DNA of 64,000 bases from Deinococcus apachensis DSM 19763 (GCF_000381345.1 NZ_KB906408.1:1-64000), one strand, 5' to 3'; positions 27,127 to 39,463 are shown, counted from the stretch's first letter. Notes: generated by a model not told the origin, from the letters alone. Numbers and translations are program-made.

Positions 27127-27551
27127 CCCTGCTGCAAAGCCAAACCGATGTCCTGCGGGTCCTCACCGAGAACAAGGTCATCGCCGTGGTGGGCTTTCAC
27201 CACGACCCGATGAAGCCCGCATACTACGTCCCGGAATACCTGTACCGCCAGGGCTACACCATCATCCCCGTCAACCCGGCCCTCGTGGCGCGCGGCGAGA
27301 GCTTTTTCGGACACAGGGCCGTCTCGACCCTCGCCGAGATCACGACGCCCGTGGACATCGTGGAAGTCTTCCGCCGCAGTGACAAGGTGCGTGACCACCT
27401 CGCCGACATCCTGTCCATGTCGCCCCTGCCCCGCGTGGTCTGGATGCAGCAGGGCATCCGCGACGAGGCGACCGCCCGGGTCCTCAGCGAGCGCGACATC
27501 GACGTGATTCAGGACCGCTGCATGTTGGCTGACCACAGGGCGCTGTTGTAG
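27123..27551 (+). CDS. CoA-binding domain protein
   Basis: 142 residues, a stand-alone Rossmann-like CoA-binding domain (YccU/DUF family): IAVVGFHHDPMKPAYYVPEYL, GYTIIPVNP, VDIVEVFRRSD, VWMQQGI, DRCMLADH. Function undefined. The ATG overlaps the hemL stop (ATGA), so they are co-translated. Confidence 0.88.
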   Translation: MTLLQSQTDVLRVLTENKVIAVVGFHHDPMKPAYYVPEYLYRQGYTIIPVNPALVARGESFFGHRAVSTLAEITTPVDIVEVFRRSDKVRDHLADILSMSPLPRVVWMQQGIRDEATARVLSERDIDVIQDRCMLADHRALL

Positions 27552-27581
27552 GCGATAGATAGAGATAGAGAAGGTCCTAAC

Positions 27582-27616
27582 CGGGGAGGGGTGTCTGTGC
27601 CTCTCCCCGCTTCTTT
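27582..27616 (+). terminator. terminator of hemL operon
   Basis: CGGGGAG and CTCCCCG form the stem around a 14-base loop, followed by CTTCTTT; 30 bases past the stop at 27551. Confidence 0.65.
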
Positions 27617-27659
27617 ACCCTATGGCGAACCTATGTCTGCCTTGTCCCCAGCAGTTCAC

Positions 27660-27880
27660 AACCGGGATGTTTGGGCCGCGAGACCGACGTGTGGGGCGAG
27701 CTGACGCTCGCACGGCCTTCACCCCGCCTTGCTCGCGCAGCGAGACGGTGAGCACGCGACTTGGAACCCAGCAAGATCAAACTTTACGGGATGAGAAAAG
27801 CGATCACAGGCGCGGCGGGCGAGCCCTTGCCAAGCACAGCGCCGCTCCCCTGCCCCCTGGGGGGTGGGGGCATGGCCCAT
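27660..27880 (+). repeat. dispersed intergenic repeat A, copy 3 (shorter)
   Basis: Between the hemL operon and moeA. Carries CTCGCGCAGCGAGACGGT, ACTTGGAACCCAGCAAGATC and TTGCCAAGCACAGCGCCGC, but lacks the left part with TTTTGCT...CGTCTCCT. Same orientation as copies 1 and 2. Confidence 0.75.
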
Positions 27881-27883
27881 GGC

Positions 27884-29080
27884 TCAGAGCAAAATCACCT
27901 CCACATCCTCCCCCACCTGCACCGCCCCACCCTCCGGCACCACCACCAGTGCATTCGCCTCACTCAACGAGCGCAGCACCCCACTTCCCTGCTTCCCGTA
28001 GTCCCAGACCTCCCCGCCCCGCAGCACCCCGCGCCAGAAGGCTGTCTTGTCCGGCAGCCCCCGAAACGGCGTGCCCGCCCGCAGCCTCAGCGTCCCCACC
28101 GGCTGCCCCGTCAGCACCGGACGGACGATGACGTGAAAGACGACCAGGCTGCTGACTGGATTTCCCGGCAGGCCGAACACGGGGAGCCCCTGCCAGCCCC
28201 CCAGCAGCGCGGGCCCGCCGGGACGCATCCGCACCTTCCAGAAGGCGACGCGCCCCCGCTCGATGAGCAGGTCCCGCATGAAGTCGTACCGCCCCATGCT
28301 GACCCCCCCGCTGGTGAGCAGCACGTCCGCGCCGCCCGCCTGCGCGATCGCCTCCTGAAGTGCCTCCGGGCTGTCGGGGGCGTGACCCAGGGCCAGCACG
28401 TCGCAGCCGCACTCCTCCAACATCGCTTGCAGGCCGTAGCGGTTGCTGTCGTACACCTGACCGGGCCCCAGGGGATGGCCGGGCTCGATCACCTCGTCCC
28501 CGGTCGACAGGAGCGCGACCCGCAGTCGGCGGCGGACGGGGACCTCGGCGTGGCCGAGGGCAGCGGCCAGGGCGACCCGGGGCGGTGTGAGCAGGGTGCC
28601 CGCCGTCAGAATGGTCTCTCCGGCCCGGAAGTCCCCTCCCTCATGCCGCACGTCGGCGGGGCTGGCGGGGCGGGCCAGGAGCACGTGGTCGGGGCCCTCG
28701 TCCGTGAGTTGCTCGACGGGGCAGATGGCGTCCACGCCTGCTGGCAGAGGAGCCCCCGTGTAGATGCGGACGCACTCGCCGGGTCCAACTGCGCCGGAAA
28801 AGGGCACCCCCGCCCGGCTCTCACCCACCACCCGCAGGCGGACGGGCGAGGTCGCTGAGGCGTTCACCGTGTCCACCTCACGGGCCGCGACGCCATCCAG
28901 AGCGCTCTCGGTGGCGCTGGGATGGCTGACCCGGGCCTGGAGGTCAGCGGCGAGCATTCGCCCACGGGCCGCGGCGAGGGGGATGGTCTCAGCGCCGGGA
29001 GCAGGCAGCAGCGTGGCGAGCATGTCGCGCGCCTCCTGAACGCCGACATGCATGGAATAGGGCTGGAATGGGGCCGTCAT
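27884..29080 (-). CDS. moeA: molybdopterin molybdotransferase
   Basis: 398 residues. Inserts molybdate into molybdopterin. Motifs: RVALLSTGDEV, YDSNRYGLQAML, LLTSGGVSMGRYDF, PVFGLPGNPVSS. The CoxSLM-type enzyme encoded 1 kb away is a likely client. TATGCT (29087-29092) ends six bases before the ATG: probably leaderless. Confidence 0.94.
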   Translation of the reverse strand: MTAPFQPYSMHVGVQEARDMLATLLPAPGAETIPLAAARGRMLAADLQARVSHPSATESALDGVAAREVDTVNASATSPVRLRVVGESRAGVPFSGAVGPGECVRIYTGAPLPAGVDAICPVEQLTDEGPDHVLLARPASPADVRHEGGDFRAGETILTAGTLLTPPRVALAAALGHAEVPVRRRLRVALLSTGDEVIEPGHPLGPGQVYDSNRYGLQAMLEECGCDVLALGHAPDSPEALQEAIAQAGGADVLLTSGGVSMGRYDFMRDLLIERGRVAFWKVRMRPGGPALLGGWQGLPVFGLPGNPVSSLVVFHVIVRPVLTGQPVGTLRLRAGTPFRGLPDKTAFWRGVLRGGEVWDYGKQGSGVLRSLSEANALVVVPEGGAVQVGEDVEVILL

Positions 29081-29203
29081 GCGGGCAGCATAGGCGGGTT
29101 TCTCTCCGTTAAGGCAGGTGCGGTGCCAGCTTCATACTCTCGTGAGAGGGTACACTTCTAGGGCGAGCCGAAACATTTCAGGCACTCAGCGAACGGAGAA
29201 CTC

Positions 29204-29683
<480 letters not shown>

Positions 29684-29689
29684 ACCGGA

Positions 29690-29747
29690 GCAGCAAGAGC
29701 GAAGGTGGGCCGCCCCAGTCGGAGTGGCCCACCTTCGCTCTTGCTGC
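29690..29747 (+). terminator. long-stem terminator after slyD
   Basis: A perfect 22-bp stem (29690-29711 with 29726-29747) and a 14-base loop, seven bases after the slyD stop. The T tract is weak (ATGTTTCC). Confidence 0.7.
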
Positions 29748-29769
29748 TGCATGTTTCCGGGGGAAGAAG

Positions 29770-29846
29770 CGATGTCACCCTGAGCGCAGCGAAGGGCCTC
29801 CTCGGGCACACATGGGATGCCTCGCTCCGCTCAGCATGACACCGTT
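29770..29846. repeat. dispersed palindromic repeat B, copy 1
   Basis: TGTCACCCTGAGCGCAGCGAA at the left and TCGCTCCGCTCAGCATGACA at the right are near-complementary ends of a ~75-bp element. A second copy is at 36183. Such REP-like elements are common in several phyla. Confidence 0.6.
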
Positions 29847-29861
29847 CTTTTAGCCCATGCC

Positions 29862-30653
29862 CTAGATTCGCGCCGCCGCCCGGGCGGCCAGTACGTCCAC
29901 CAGATGGGCGCGGTACTCCGGGCTGGCGAAGCGGTCGCCGAGGAGGCCCGCCGATTCGACCAGCCCGGTCCCAACCGGCTCACCCCTGTTCACGCGCTCT
30001 TCCAGGCGGTGCAGGCGCTCGGCCTTCTCCCCCGCCCCGGTGTAGGCCGCCCGAATCTGCCCGTCCAGATGCCGAACAACGGCCACCCCAGCAATCGCGT
30101 AATGGCTGGCCGGGTGCTTGAACTTCTCGTACGCGCTCGCCTGCACGCTCGCGGGGATGCGGATGTGGGTGAGGAGTTCGCCCGGCTTCACGGCGCTCTC
30201 GAACATGCCCAGGAACATCTCGTCGGCGGGGACGACGCGCTCCCCCTCCGGCCCACGGATGACGAATTCGACGCCCAGCGCGAGGGCCGCCGCCGGGTAG
30301 TCCGCACTCGGGTCCGCGTGCGCGAGCGAGCCGCCGATGGTGCCCCGGTTGCGGACCATCGGGTCGCCGACCTCGTGCGCCACCTCGGGAAAGAGCGGCA
30401 GGTCCGAGCGCAGCACCTGGGCGTGGGTGGTCATCGCGCCCACCACGAACATGTCCCCCTCGCGGCGGATGCCCTTCAGTTCCTCCAGACCGAAGATGTC
30501 GAGGAGCGCGGGCGGCTGGGCCAGACGAAGCCGCATGGCCGGGAGGAGTGAGTGCCCCCCCGCAATCACCTTGAGGTCGGGGTTGGCCGCCATCGCCGCA
30601 AGCGCGTCGTCAACGCTGTGGGCTCTTTGATAGTCGAAATTGGTTGGGTACAT
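29862..30653 (-). CDS. coxM: FAD-binding subunit of a CoxM/xanthine dehydrogenase-type enzyme
   Basis: 263 residues. Medium subunit of a molybdenum hydroxylase; passes electrons from the 2Fe-2S subunit to FAD. FAD motifs AGGHSLLP and TIGGSLAHADPSAD are intact. Last gene of the coxS-coxL-coxM set. Confidence 0.9.
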   Translation of the reverse strand: MYPTNFDYQRAHSVDDALAAMAANPDLKVIAGGHSLLPAMRLRLAQPPALLDIFGLEELKGIRREGDMFVVGAMTTHAQVLRSDLPLFPEVAHEVGDPMVRNRGTIGGSLAHADPSADYPAAALALGVEFVIRGPEGERVVPADEMFLGMFESAVKPGELLTHIRIPASVQASAYEKFKHPASHYAIAGVAVVRHLDGQIRAAYTGAGEKAERLHRLEERVNRGEPVGTGLVESAGLLGDRFASPEYRAHLVDVLAARAAARI

Positions 30654-30672
30654 GTTGCCTCCCCGTCGTGAG

Positions 30673-30721
30673 CGTCGAAGGTCTGAGAATCCGGAAAACT
30701 ATTCCCTCGGGACCTTCGACG
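30673..30721 (-). other. intra-operon inverted repeat between coxL and coxM
   Basis: CGTCGAAGGTC (30673-30683) and GACCTTCGACG (30711-30721) form a perfect 11-bp stem around 27 bases, in the gap ahead of coxM. It may tune the amount of coxM mRNA or its stability. Confidence 0.5.
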
Positions 30722-30733
30722 TTCAGGCCGTTT

Positions 30734-33124
<2,391 letters not shown>

Positions 33125-33140
33125 TGGGTGCCTCCGGGAG

Positions 33141-33203
33141 GGTCAGTGGGAAGTGGGAGCTTCGGCGAGGGCATCTGCTTCCGCTGCGCTTTCTCCACTG
33201 ACC
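33141..33203 (-). other. inverted repeat between coxS and coxL
   Basis: GGTCAGTGG (33141-33149) and CCACTGACC (33195-33203) form a perfect 9-bp stem just ahead of the coxL start. The coxL-coxM gap has a comparable hairpin. Confidence 0.4.
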
Positions 33204-33221
33204 ACTCCCCACTCACGTCTT

Positions 33222-33722
33222 TCAATCGTCCGCCGCCTGCTCCGCCCCCACCTGCCGCGACTCCCGCATCGCCTGGGCCGCGTACTGCACGGCGAGGACG
33301 ATGTTGTGGTAACCGGTGCAGCGGCAGTAATTGCCCTCCAGGTGGTGGCGGATCGTCTCCTCGCTGGGGTCGGGGTCGTGCCTGAGCAGCTCGGCGGCGC
33401 TCATGATCATGCCGGGGGTGCAGAAGCCGCACTGGAGGCCGTGTTTCTCCCAGAAGCCCGCCTGGAGGGGATGCAGTTCGGCGGCAGTGCCGATCCCCTC
33501 GATGGTCGTGACCTCCATGCCCTCGGCCTGAACGGCGAGGAGGGTGCAACTTTTCACCGCGTCGCCGTTCAGGTGGACGGTACAGGCGCCGCACTGGCTG
33601 GTGTCGCAGCCCACGTGGGTCCCCGTCAGGCCCAGGTCCTCGCGCAGGAAATGCACGAGCAGGGTGCGCGGCTCCACGTCGCGGGTGTGGGGGCGACCGT
33701 TGACCGTCACCGTGACGTTCAT
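33222..33722 (-). CDS. coxS: 2Fe-2S subunit of a CoxS/xanthine dehydrogenase-type enzyme
   Basis: 166 residues. Plant-type 2Fe-2S Cys pattern [16 protein letters not shown]...C in the N-terminal half and CGFCTPG...CRCTGY in the C-terminal half. First gene of coxSLM. The start at 33722 leaves the usual short [11 protein letters not shown]-terminus. Confidence 0.92.
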   Translation of the reverse strand: MNVTVTVNGRPHTRDVEPRTLLVHFLREDLGLTGTHVGCDTSQCGACTVHLNGDAVKSCTLLAVQAEGMEVTTIEGIGTAAELHPLQAGFWEKHGLQCGFCTPGMIMSAAELLRHDPDPSEETIRHHLEGNYCRCTGYHNIVLAVQYAAQAMRESRQVGAEQAADD

Positions 33723-33844
33723 AGCGGGGCTCCGGGACGTGTGCGGGTCTGGCGAGGGCTCTCCTGCATGGTCCACCTCCAGGGTGAGGGCGGCGAGGCG
33801 TAGGGCCGAAGTGGGTCCGGGTGCCCTGGCCGGGCCGGACCCCG

Positions 33845-33873
33845 CGTGTATTGTGTGTACCTCCCCTATTCAA
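33845..33873 (-). promoter_or_regulatory. promoter of the coxSLM operon
   Basis: Minus strand: -35 TTGAAT (33868-33873), 17-base spacer, -10 TACACG (33845-33850), about 120 bases before coxS. Confidence 0.55.
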
Positions 33874-34076
33874 GCATGAATCGGGCTGCTCGAAATGCGG
33901 GCTGGGCTAAGCTCGGAGGAGGACCCGGACATGAACCTTCTGGGGGTGTGGAGGGTGACAGACCGCTTTGGTGTAAGCTGTACACTGTTGTCACGGCCGG
34001 GGGAGGACCTCCGGCGGGTTTTGGGGCGACCTTTGTCCTGGACCCAACTCGTGAATTCGTTCACAGGAGTGCTTGC
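33874..34076 (+). promoter_or_regulatory. leader region of ndh
   Basis: Contains a GTGACA (33955-33960)/TGTCAC (33989-33994) inverted repeat and, inside it, GTGTA-AGCTG-TACAC (33971-33985), which includes a -10-like TACACT. These may be regulator sites. A good SD (AGGAG) precedes the ndh ATG. No credible gene is present. Confidence 0.4.
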
Positions 34077-35218
<1,142 letters not shown>

Positions 35219-35232
35219 AACATCAACAAACG

Positions 35233-35267
35233 GGGTCCCGGGTGAACATCCTGGGACCCTCTCTTTT
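35233..35267 (+). terminator. terminator after ndh
   Basis: GGGTCCCGGG/CCTGGGACCC, a 10-bp stem with one wobble and a 7-base loop, followed by TCTCTTTT. Also lies next to the convergent mutM stop. Confidence 0.8.
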
Positions 35268-35275
35268 GGTTCCGG

Positions 35276-36097
35276 TCAATCCTGCATGCGGAGTTGCTGG
35301 CACTCGGGACAGAAATGTGTTCCCCGCTGCCCCAGCACGATCTTCTTGATGGGCGTGCCGCAGCGGGGGCATGGCTTCCCTGTCTGCCCGTAGGCGATGT
35401 GGTTCCCCTGGAACTCCCCGATCTCGCCGTCGTGCTGGGCATAGTCGCGCAGGGTGCTGCCCCCCGCCTCGACCGCCTCGTGCATGACCTCGCGGACGGC
35501 GTGGTAGAGGCGGCCCGCCTCCTCGCGGGTCAGGCGCGTCTGGGCGGGGTGGATGCGCGCCCGCCACAGGCTCTCGTCGGCGTAGATGTTGCCCACACCG
35601 CTGACGGGCTTCTGCGAGAGCAGCCAGGGCTTGACGGCCCCAGCCTGGGCGGCCTGGCGCGCAAACTCCTCCTCCTGGAACTCGTCCCCGAGGGGTTCGG
35701 GACCCATGCCCAGCAGGGTGGGCATTCCCCGGTACTCGCCTGCGGGCACGACCGCCATCTTGCCAAAGCGCCGGGGATCGTTGAAGTAGAGCTGGCCCGC
35801 GTCAGTCGTCAGGGTCACGCGGGTGTGCGGCCCCTCCTCCAGCCGGAAGCCACCGGTCATCCCCAGGTGGACGATGAGTTCGAGGTCATGGGGATCATCC
35901 CCCTCCGCCTCTGCCGTGGCGAGGTGCAGCATCAGGTACTTGCCCCGGCGCGAGAGGCGGCTGACCCGGCGCCCGTGCGCGAGGTGCGTGTCGCGGTAGC
36001 GGTGCGGCGAGTCGTGGGTCAGGCTCAGGATGGTGCGCCCCGCAAGCAGCGGCTCGATCTTGCGACGCGTGGTCTCGACCTCGGGGAGTTCCGGCAC
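35276..36097 (-). CDS. mutM: formamidopyrimidine-DNA glycosylase
   Basis: 273 residues. Removes 8-oxoguanine and related lesions and cleaves the strand. The catalytic PELPEVE N-terminus, the Lys in SRRGKYL, VSGVGNIYADESLWRARIHP helix-two-turn-helix and the zinc finger CPRCG...CPEC are all present. GTG start; TATCCT (36104-36109) is six bases upstream, so leaderless. Fits the oxidative-damage resistance of the genus. Confidence 0.95.
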   Translation of the reverse strand: MPELPEVETTRRKIEPLLAGRTILSLTHDSPHRYRDTHLAHGRRVSRLSRRGKYLMLHLATAEAEGDDPHDLELIVHLGMTGGFRLEEGPHTRVTLTTDAGQLYFNDPRRFGKMAVVPAGEYRGMPTLLGMGPEPLGDEFQEEEFARQAAQAGAVKPWLLSQKPVSGVGNIYADESLWRARIHPAQTRLTREEAGRLYHAVREVMHEAVEAGGSTLRDYAQHDGEIGEFQGNHIAYGQTGKPCPRCGTPIKKIVLGQRGTHFCPECQQLRMQD

Positions 36098-36182
36098 AGG
36101 GGGAGGATAGGTGATGGAACGAGGGGCAACTGGGAAGCGGGCGGCAGTTGGTTCCTCTCAAGCACACCCGAACGTCGCCTGT

Positions 36183-36248
36183 CGCCCTGAACGAAGTCAA
36201 GGGCCCCGACTTCCGGTCGGAATGCTTCGCCTGCGGCTCAGCATGACC
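36183..36248. repeat. dispersed palindromic repeat B, copy 2
   Basis: CCTGTCGCCCTGAACGAAGTC at left and CTTCGCCTGCGGCTCAGCATG at right; related to the copy at 29770 and again with near-complementary ends. Lies between mutM and pcp. Confidence 0.55.
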
Positions 36249-36294
36249 AGTCCCTTGGCAAGCGGTGCACGCACCTCCTGCCCTATCCTGACCC

Positions 36295-36930
36295 GTGCCC
36301 ACGCTGCTGCTGACCGGTTTCGAGCCCTTTCACACCCACCCCACCAACCCGAGCGCCCAGGCGGCGGAGGCACTGGACGGGCTGGAGGTCGGCGGACTGC
36401 GCGTGCGGTCCGCCCTGCTGCCCGTCGAACCGCACGCGGCGGCCCAGGCCCTGCGCGGTCTGCTGGAACAGCACCTGCCGGACGCCGTCCTCCTGACCGG
36501 CCTCGCGGCGGGACGCCCGCAGTTGACCGCCAAGCGGGTCGGGCTGAACGTGATGGACTTCGTGATCCCCGACAATGCCGGGCAGACGTACCGGGACCAC
36601 CCGGCGCACCCGGACCCCTCGGCGCCCGCCGCCTACCTCAGCACGCTCCCCCTGCGCGCCATTCTGGACGCCTGGCGGGAGGCGGAGATTCCCGGCGGCA
36701 TCAGCAACACGGCGGGGCTGTACGTCTGCAACTTCGTGCTGTACCACACCCTTGACTTTCTGGCCCGGGCGGGGCGGGCGCACGTTCCCTGCGGCTTCCT
36801 GCACGTGCCCGCCAACGCCGCCGTCGCGCTCGCCGTGCTGGAGGACCGCGCCCCGATTCCCTATCTGCCTCAGGAGGAGATCACGCGGGCGGTGCGTGTG
36901 GCGGTGGAAGTCGTTGGTCGCAGGCTGTAG
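36295..36930 (+). CDS. pcp: pyrrolidone-carboxylate peptidase-like protein, catalytic Glu position changed
   Basis: 211 residues, normal C15 family length. Removes N-terminal pyroglutamate in known members. The Cys (GLYVCNFVLYH) and His (GFLHVPA) of the triad are present. The third residue, the Glu of the GGRxxITPERVAIN motif, aligns with Lys here (AAGRPQLTAKRVGLN). Activity is therefore uncertain. GTG start; TATCCT (36284-36289) ends five bases before it. Confidence 0.82.
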   Translation: MPTLLLTGFEPFHTHPTNPSAQAAEALDGLEVGGLRVRSALLPVEPHAAAQALRGLLEQHLPDAVLLTGLAAGRPQLTAKRVGLNVMDFVIPDNAGQTYRDHPAHPDPSAPAAYLSTLPLRAILDAWREAEIPGGISNTAGLYVCNFVLYHTLDFLARAGRAHVPCGFLHVPANAAVALAVLEDRAPIPYLPQEEITRAVRVAVEVVGRRL

Positions 36931-36958
36931 GGAGGGGCCGACGCTTCTCCCCCACCTC

Positions 36959-37282
36959 CTATGGAAAGGGCGCCTTCCCCTCTGCCCAGCCGCCCCCCGG
37001 CCCGCCCACCCAGTGCCACTCGCCGCCCTCCTGGGGTTTTTGCCGCAGCGCCCCGCTGACCGCCGCGAGGGGCACGCGCCGGGCGAAGCGGGTGCGGGCG
37101 TGCCACTGCGAAAGGGCGCGGGCCGGGTCGGCGGGGCGCAGTCCGCGCAGCGCGGCGTCGGCGCGGTTCACAGCGAGGTCGAAGAGGGCGTCGGGAACCT
37201 CTCCCGCCGGGCGTTCGCCGTCGGGGCTCGGGTCATTCAGGAAGGGACGGTCGGGCACGCGCGGGCCGTCCTCCCGATTCAC
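36959..37282 (-). CDS. hypothetical protein, 107 residues, downstream of the SARP-type regulator
   Basis: Starts with GTG overlapping the stop of the regulator by four bases (GTGA), so it is probably translated with it. Contains ALFDLAVNRADAALRG and SQWHARTRFARRVPLAAVSGALRQK. No signal peptide or membrane segment. Not recognised. Possible partner of the regulator. Confidence 0.6.
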   Translation of the reverse strand: MNREDGPRVPDRPFLNDPSPDGERPAGEVPDALFDLAVNRADAALRGLRPADPARALSQWHARTRFARRVPLAAVSGALRQKPQEGGEWHWVGGPGGGWAEGKAPFP

Positions 37283-39183
37283 GAGCGCATGCGGTGGAGT
37301 TCCACCACGTAGCGCGCGAGTTCCTGGGGGGCGGCGACCTGACGGGCGATCTCCACCCGGGCCTCCAGCACGGCCACATCGTAGGGGTCGATTCGCAGCA
37401 GCTCGTTGGCGAGGAGGAGCGCCCGGCGCAGGTCGCCCTCCTCACGGGCGCGGCTCAGGCGGCCCTTGAGTTCCAGGGTGAGGAGCACCCGCAGCTCCTC
37501 GCGCAGGTCGTCGGCCCACTCGCTCTCCATCCGCAGCCCCGGCAGGAAGGGGCCGCGGTACAGGGCGAGCGCCCGGCCCAGGTCGCCCGCCTCCAGGGCC
37601 GAGCGCAACTCGGTCACGTCAAGTTCCACGTGGACCTCCGGCCCCAGGCGGTAGCGGGGCTGCTTGGCGCTCCCCTCCATCTGCAGCACCTCGGGGCCCA
37701 GGCGCACACGCAGCTCGCGGAACACCGCCCGGAAGTAGTCCCCGGCGGTCTTGGGGTCGCGGTCGGGGTAGATGGCGGCCTCCAGGTCGCGCCGGGTCTG
37801 CCCGGGGTGCAGCGCGAGGTAGGCGAGCGTCAGCACGCTGCCCTCCAGGCTGAAGGGGATGCGCTCGCCGCCGCGCTCGACCTCCGCCCGGCCCAGGGTG
37901 TAGACGCGCAGGTACAGCGGCGCGGGGACCGCCTCGCCGCCGCTTGCCCCCGGGAAGGCGAGCTTTTCGAGCACGAGTTGCAGGTCGGGCGCCAGGTCGG
38001 GGTCCAGCCGCGCCCGCTGCACCAGGCTGGCGAGTTCCTGGAGGTCCGGTCGGTAGAGCATACGGTCGCGGGCGTTCACCAACGCTGTGAGAGCCTGGCA
38101 GAAGGTTCCCAGGCTCGCCCCCTCGTCCCCCAGAGACGCCTGAGTGTCGGCGAGGTGCAGCAGCGCCCGCACGCGCCCCTGCTCGCCCAGGCCGGGGCTT
38201 TCCAGCGCCCGGGAGAGAGACTCGGCCGCCTGGGCGTGGTTCCCGCGCCGCCGAAGCAGCAGGCCACGCGTCAGCGTCACGGCCGGATGCGCCGGATCGG
38301 GAGCGAGGTCGTGCAGCGTCTCCAGCGCCCGCGCGTGGTCACCCTGGTGGCTGGACAGGTCGGCCAGCCGGGTGGCGGTCCAGGTCAGCAGCTCGAAATC
38401 GTGGGTGGTCTCGACGATGAGCCGCAGGTCCTGGAGGGTCCGCAGGTGCGCCGCCCGGTCCCCGGTGAGGTGATGCAGCTCGGCCTCCACGGTGAGCAGG
38501 TAGGCTCGGGGCGTCAGGGCGTCGGTATGCTCCAGCGCCTCCCAGCCCTGCGCCAGGGTGGCCCGCGCGCCCGCGAAGTCCCCGGTGAGCACCTGCACGT
38601 TCGCCAGGCCCGTCAGTGCTGAGAGCCGCGCGATGGGGGTGCGGCCCACCGGCAGCAGCCGCAGCGCCTCGCGGTACAGGTGCCGGGCGCGGCGGAGGTC
38701 GCCGACCTTGACGTGCATCTGCGCGACCGTCTGGGTCACGCGCCCGATCTGCTCGTCGGTGCCCGCGGCCAGGTAGCCGCGCCAGGCCCGCTCGCAGCGC
38801 TCCAGGCCCTGGGCCACCCGGCCCGCCTGGAACTCGGCGGTGCCCCACCAGCGCAGGGCGCGCAGGGCGAGTTCCCCGCTCAGACTGGGGGTGATCGCCT
38901 CGAAGTGCCGGATCGCCTCGTTGAAGCGGCCCTGGACGCGCAGCAGGTTGCCGTACTCGACCCGCGCCTCGGGGTCGCCCAGCTCAGAGGCGCGCAGCAG
39001 GGGCAGCTCGGCCTCCGGGAAGCGGCCGCTCCAGAGGTAGGCCATGCCCAGCAGGCACCATTCCTCCGGGGTGGTCGGCCCGTCGCCCGACAGCCGGGCG
39101 ATGACCGCCTCGTACTGCCCGGCATCGAAGTGCGCCCGCAGTTCCGTGATCCGCTCCATACCCAGGGTCATCTCTTGGGCCAT
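37279..39183 (-). CDS. TPR/BTAD (SARP-like) transcriptional regulator
   Basis: 634 residues. Residues ~10-390 are TPR-type helix pairs (WCLLGMAYLWSGRFPEAELP, LGNLLRVQGRFNEAIRHFE-like units, DLRRARHLYREALRLLP). Residues ~415-510 form a winged-helix DNA-binding domain (LYLRVYTLGRAEVERGG, LTLAYLALHPGQTRRDLEAAIYPD, YFRAVFRELRVRLG). The end is a BTAD helical domain (VELDVTELRSALEAGDLGRALALYRGPFLPG). Start at 39183 preferred: TACTCT (39189-39194) lies five bases upstream; Met at 39159 is an alternative. Divergent from a secreted repeat peptide, which may be its ligand. Confidence 0.85.
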   Translation of the reverse strand: MAQEMTLGMERITELRAHFDAGQYEAVIARLSGDGPTTPEEWCLLGMAYLWSGRFPEAELPLLRASELGDPEARVEYGNLLRVQGRFNEAIRHFEAITPSLSGELALRALRWWGTAEFQAGRVAQGLERCERAWRGYLAAGTDEQIGRVTQTVAQMHVKVGDLRRARHLYREALRLLPVGRTPIARLSALTGLANVQVLTGDFAGARATLAQGWEALEHTDALTPRAYLLTVEAELHHLTGDRAAHLRTLQDLRLIVETTHDFELLTWTATRLADLSSHQGDHARALETLHDLAPDPAHPAVTLTRGLLLRRRGNHAQAAESLSRALESPGLGEQGRVRALLHLADTQASLGDEGASLGTFCQALTALVNARDRMLYRPDLQELASLVQRARLDPDLAPDLQLVLEKLAFPGASGGEAVPAPLYLRVYTLGRAEVERGGERIPFSLEGSVLTLAYLALHPGQTRRDLEAAIYPDRDPKTAGDYFRAVFRELRVRLGPEVLQMEGSAKQPRYRLGPEVHVELDVTELRSALEAGDLGRALALYRGPFLPGLRMESEWADDLREELRVLLTLELKGRLSRAREEGDLRRALLLANELLRIDPYDVAVLEARVEIARQVAAPQELARYVVELHRMRS

Positions 39184-39187
39184 AGAG

Positions 39188-39194
39188 TAGAGTA
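39188..39194. promoter_or_regulatory. overlapping divergent -10 boxes
   Basis: Plus strand TAGAGT (39188-39193) ends six bases before the ATG at 39200. Minus strand TACTCT (39189-39194) ends five bases before the ATG at 39183. Both predicted transcripts would be leaderless and the two boxes share five of six bases, so polymerase could not use both at once. Confidence 0.6.
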
Positions 39195-39199
39195 GTTTC

Positions 39200-39448
39200 A
39201 TGCCCATACAACGAACGGTGAAGTTCCTGATGGTGGCGGCGGTGTTCGGACTCTCGGTGGCCCAGGCCGGAGCCGACGACTATGGGATCGCCAAGGCGGG
39301 CCGCGTGATCCAGACGCAAGGGGCCGACGACTACGGCATCGTCCGGAGCCACCAACGCACGGCGACCCAGGGCGCCGATGATTACGGAATCGCGCACGCC
39401 CCCAGGTCGGCCACGCCGCAGGGGGCGGACGACTACGGCATCGCCTGA
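39200..39448 (+). CDS. secreted repeat-peptide precursor (four GADDYGI(A/V) units)
   Basis: 82 residues. Signal peptide MPIQRTVKFLMVAAVFGLSV ending AQA at residues 21-23. Directly after it come four units: GADDYGIA (24), GADDYGIV (41), GADDYGIA (58), GADDYGIA (75). The period is exactly 17 residues, and the last unit is the C-terminus. The linkers vary but each contains a basic residue and ends in Q (KAGRVIQTQ, RSHQRTATQ, HAPRSATPQ). This is the plan of a precursor that releases several copies of one peptide. Followed by a strong terminator. I know no named family. Confidence 0.8.
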   Translation: MPIQRTVKFLMVAAVFGLSVAQAGADDYGIAKAGRVIQTQGADDYGIVRSHQRTATQGADDYGIAHAPRSATPQGADDYGIA

Positions 39449-39463
39449 GCCTGCTGCCGGGGT

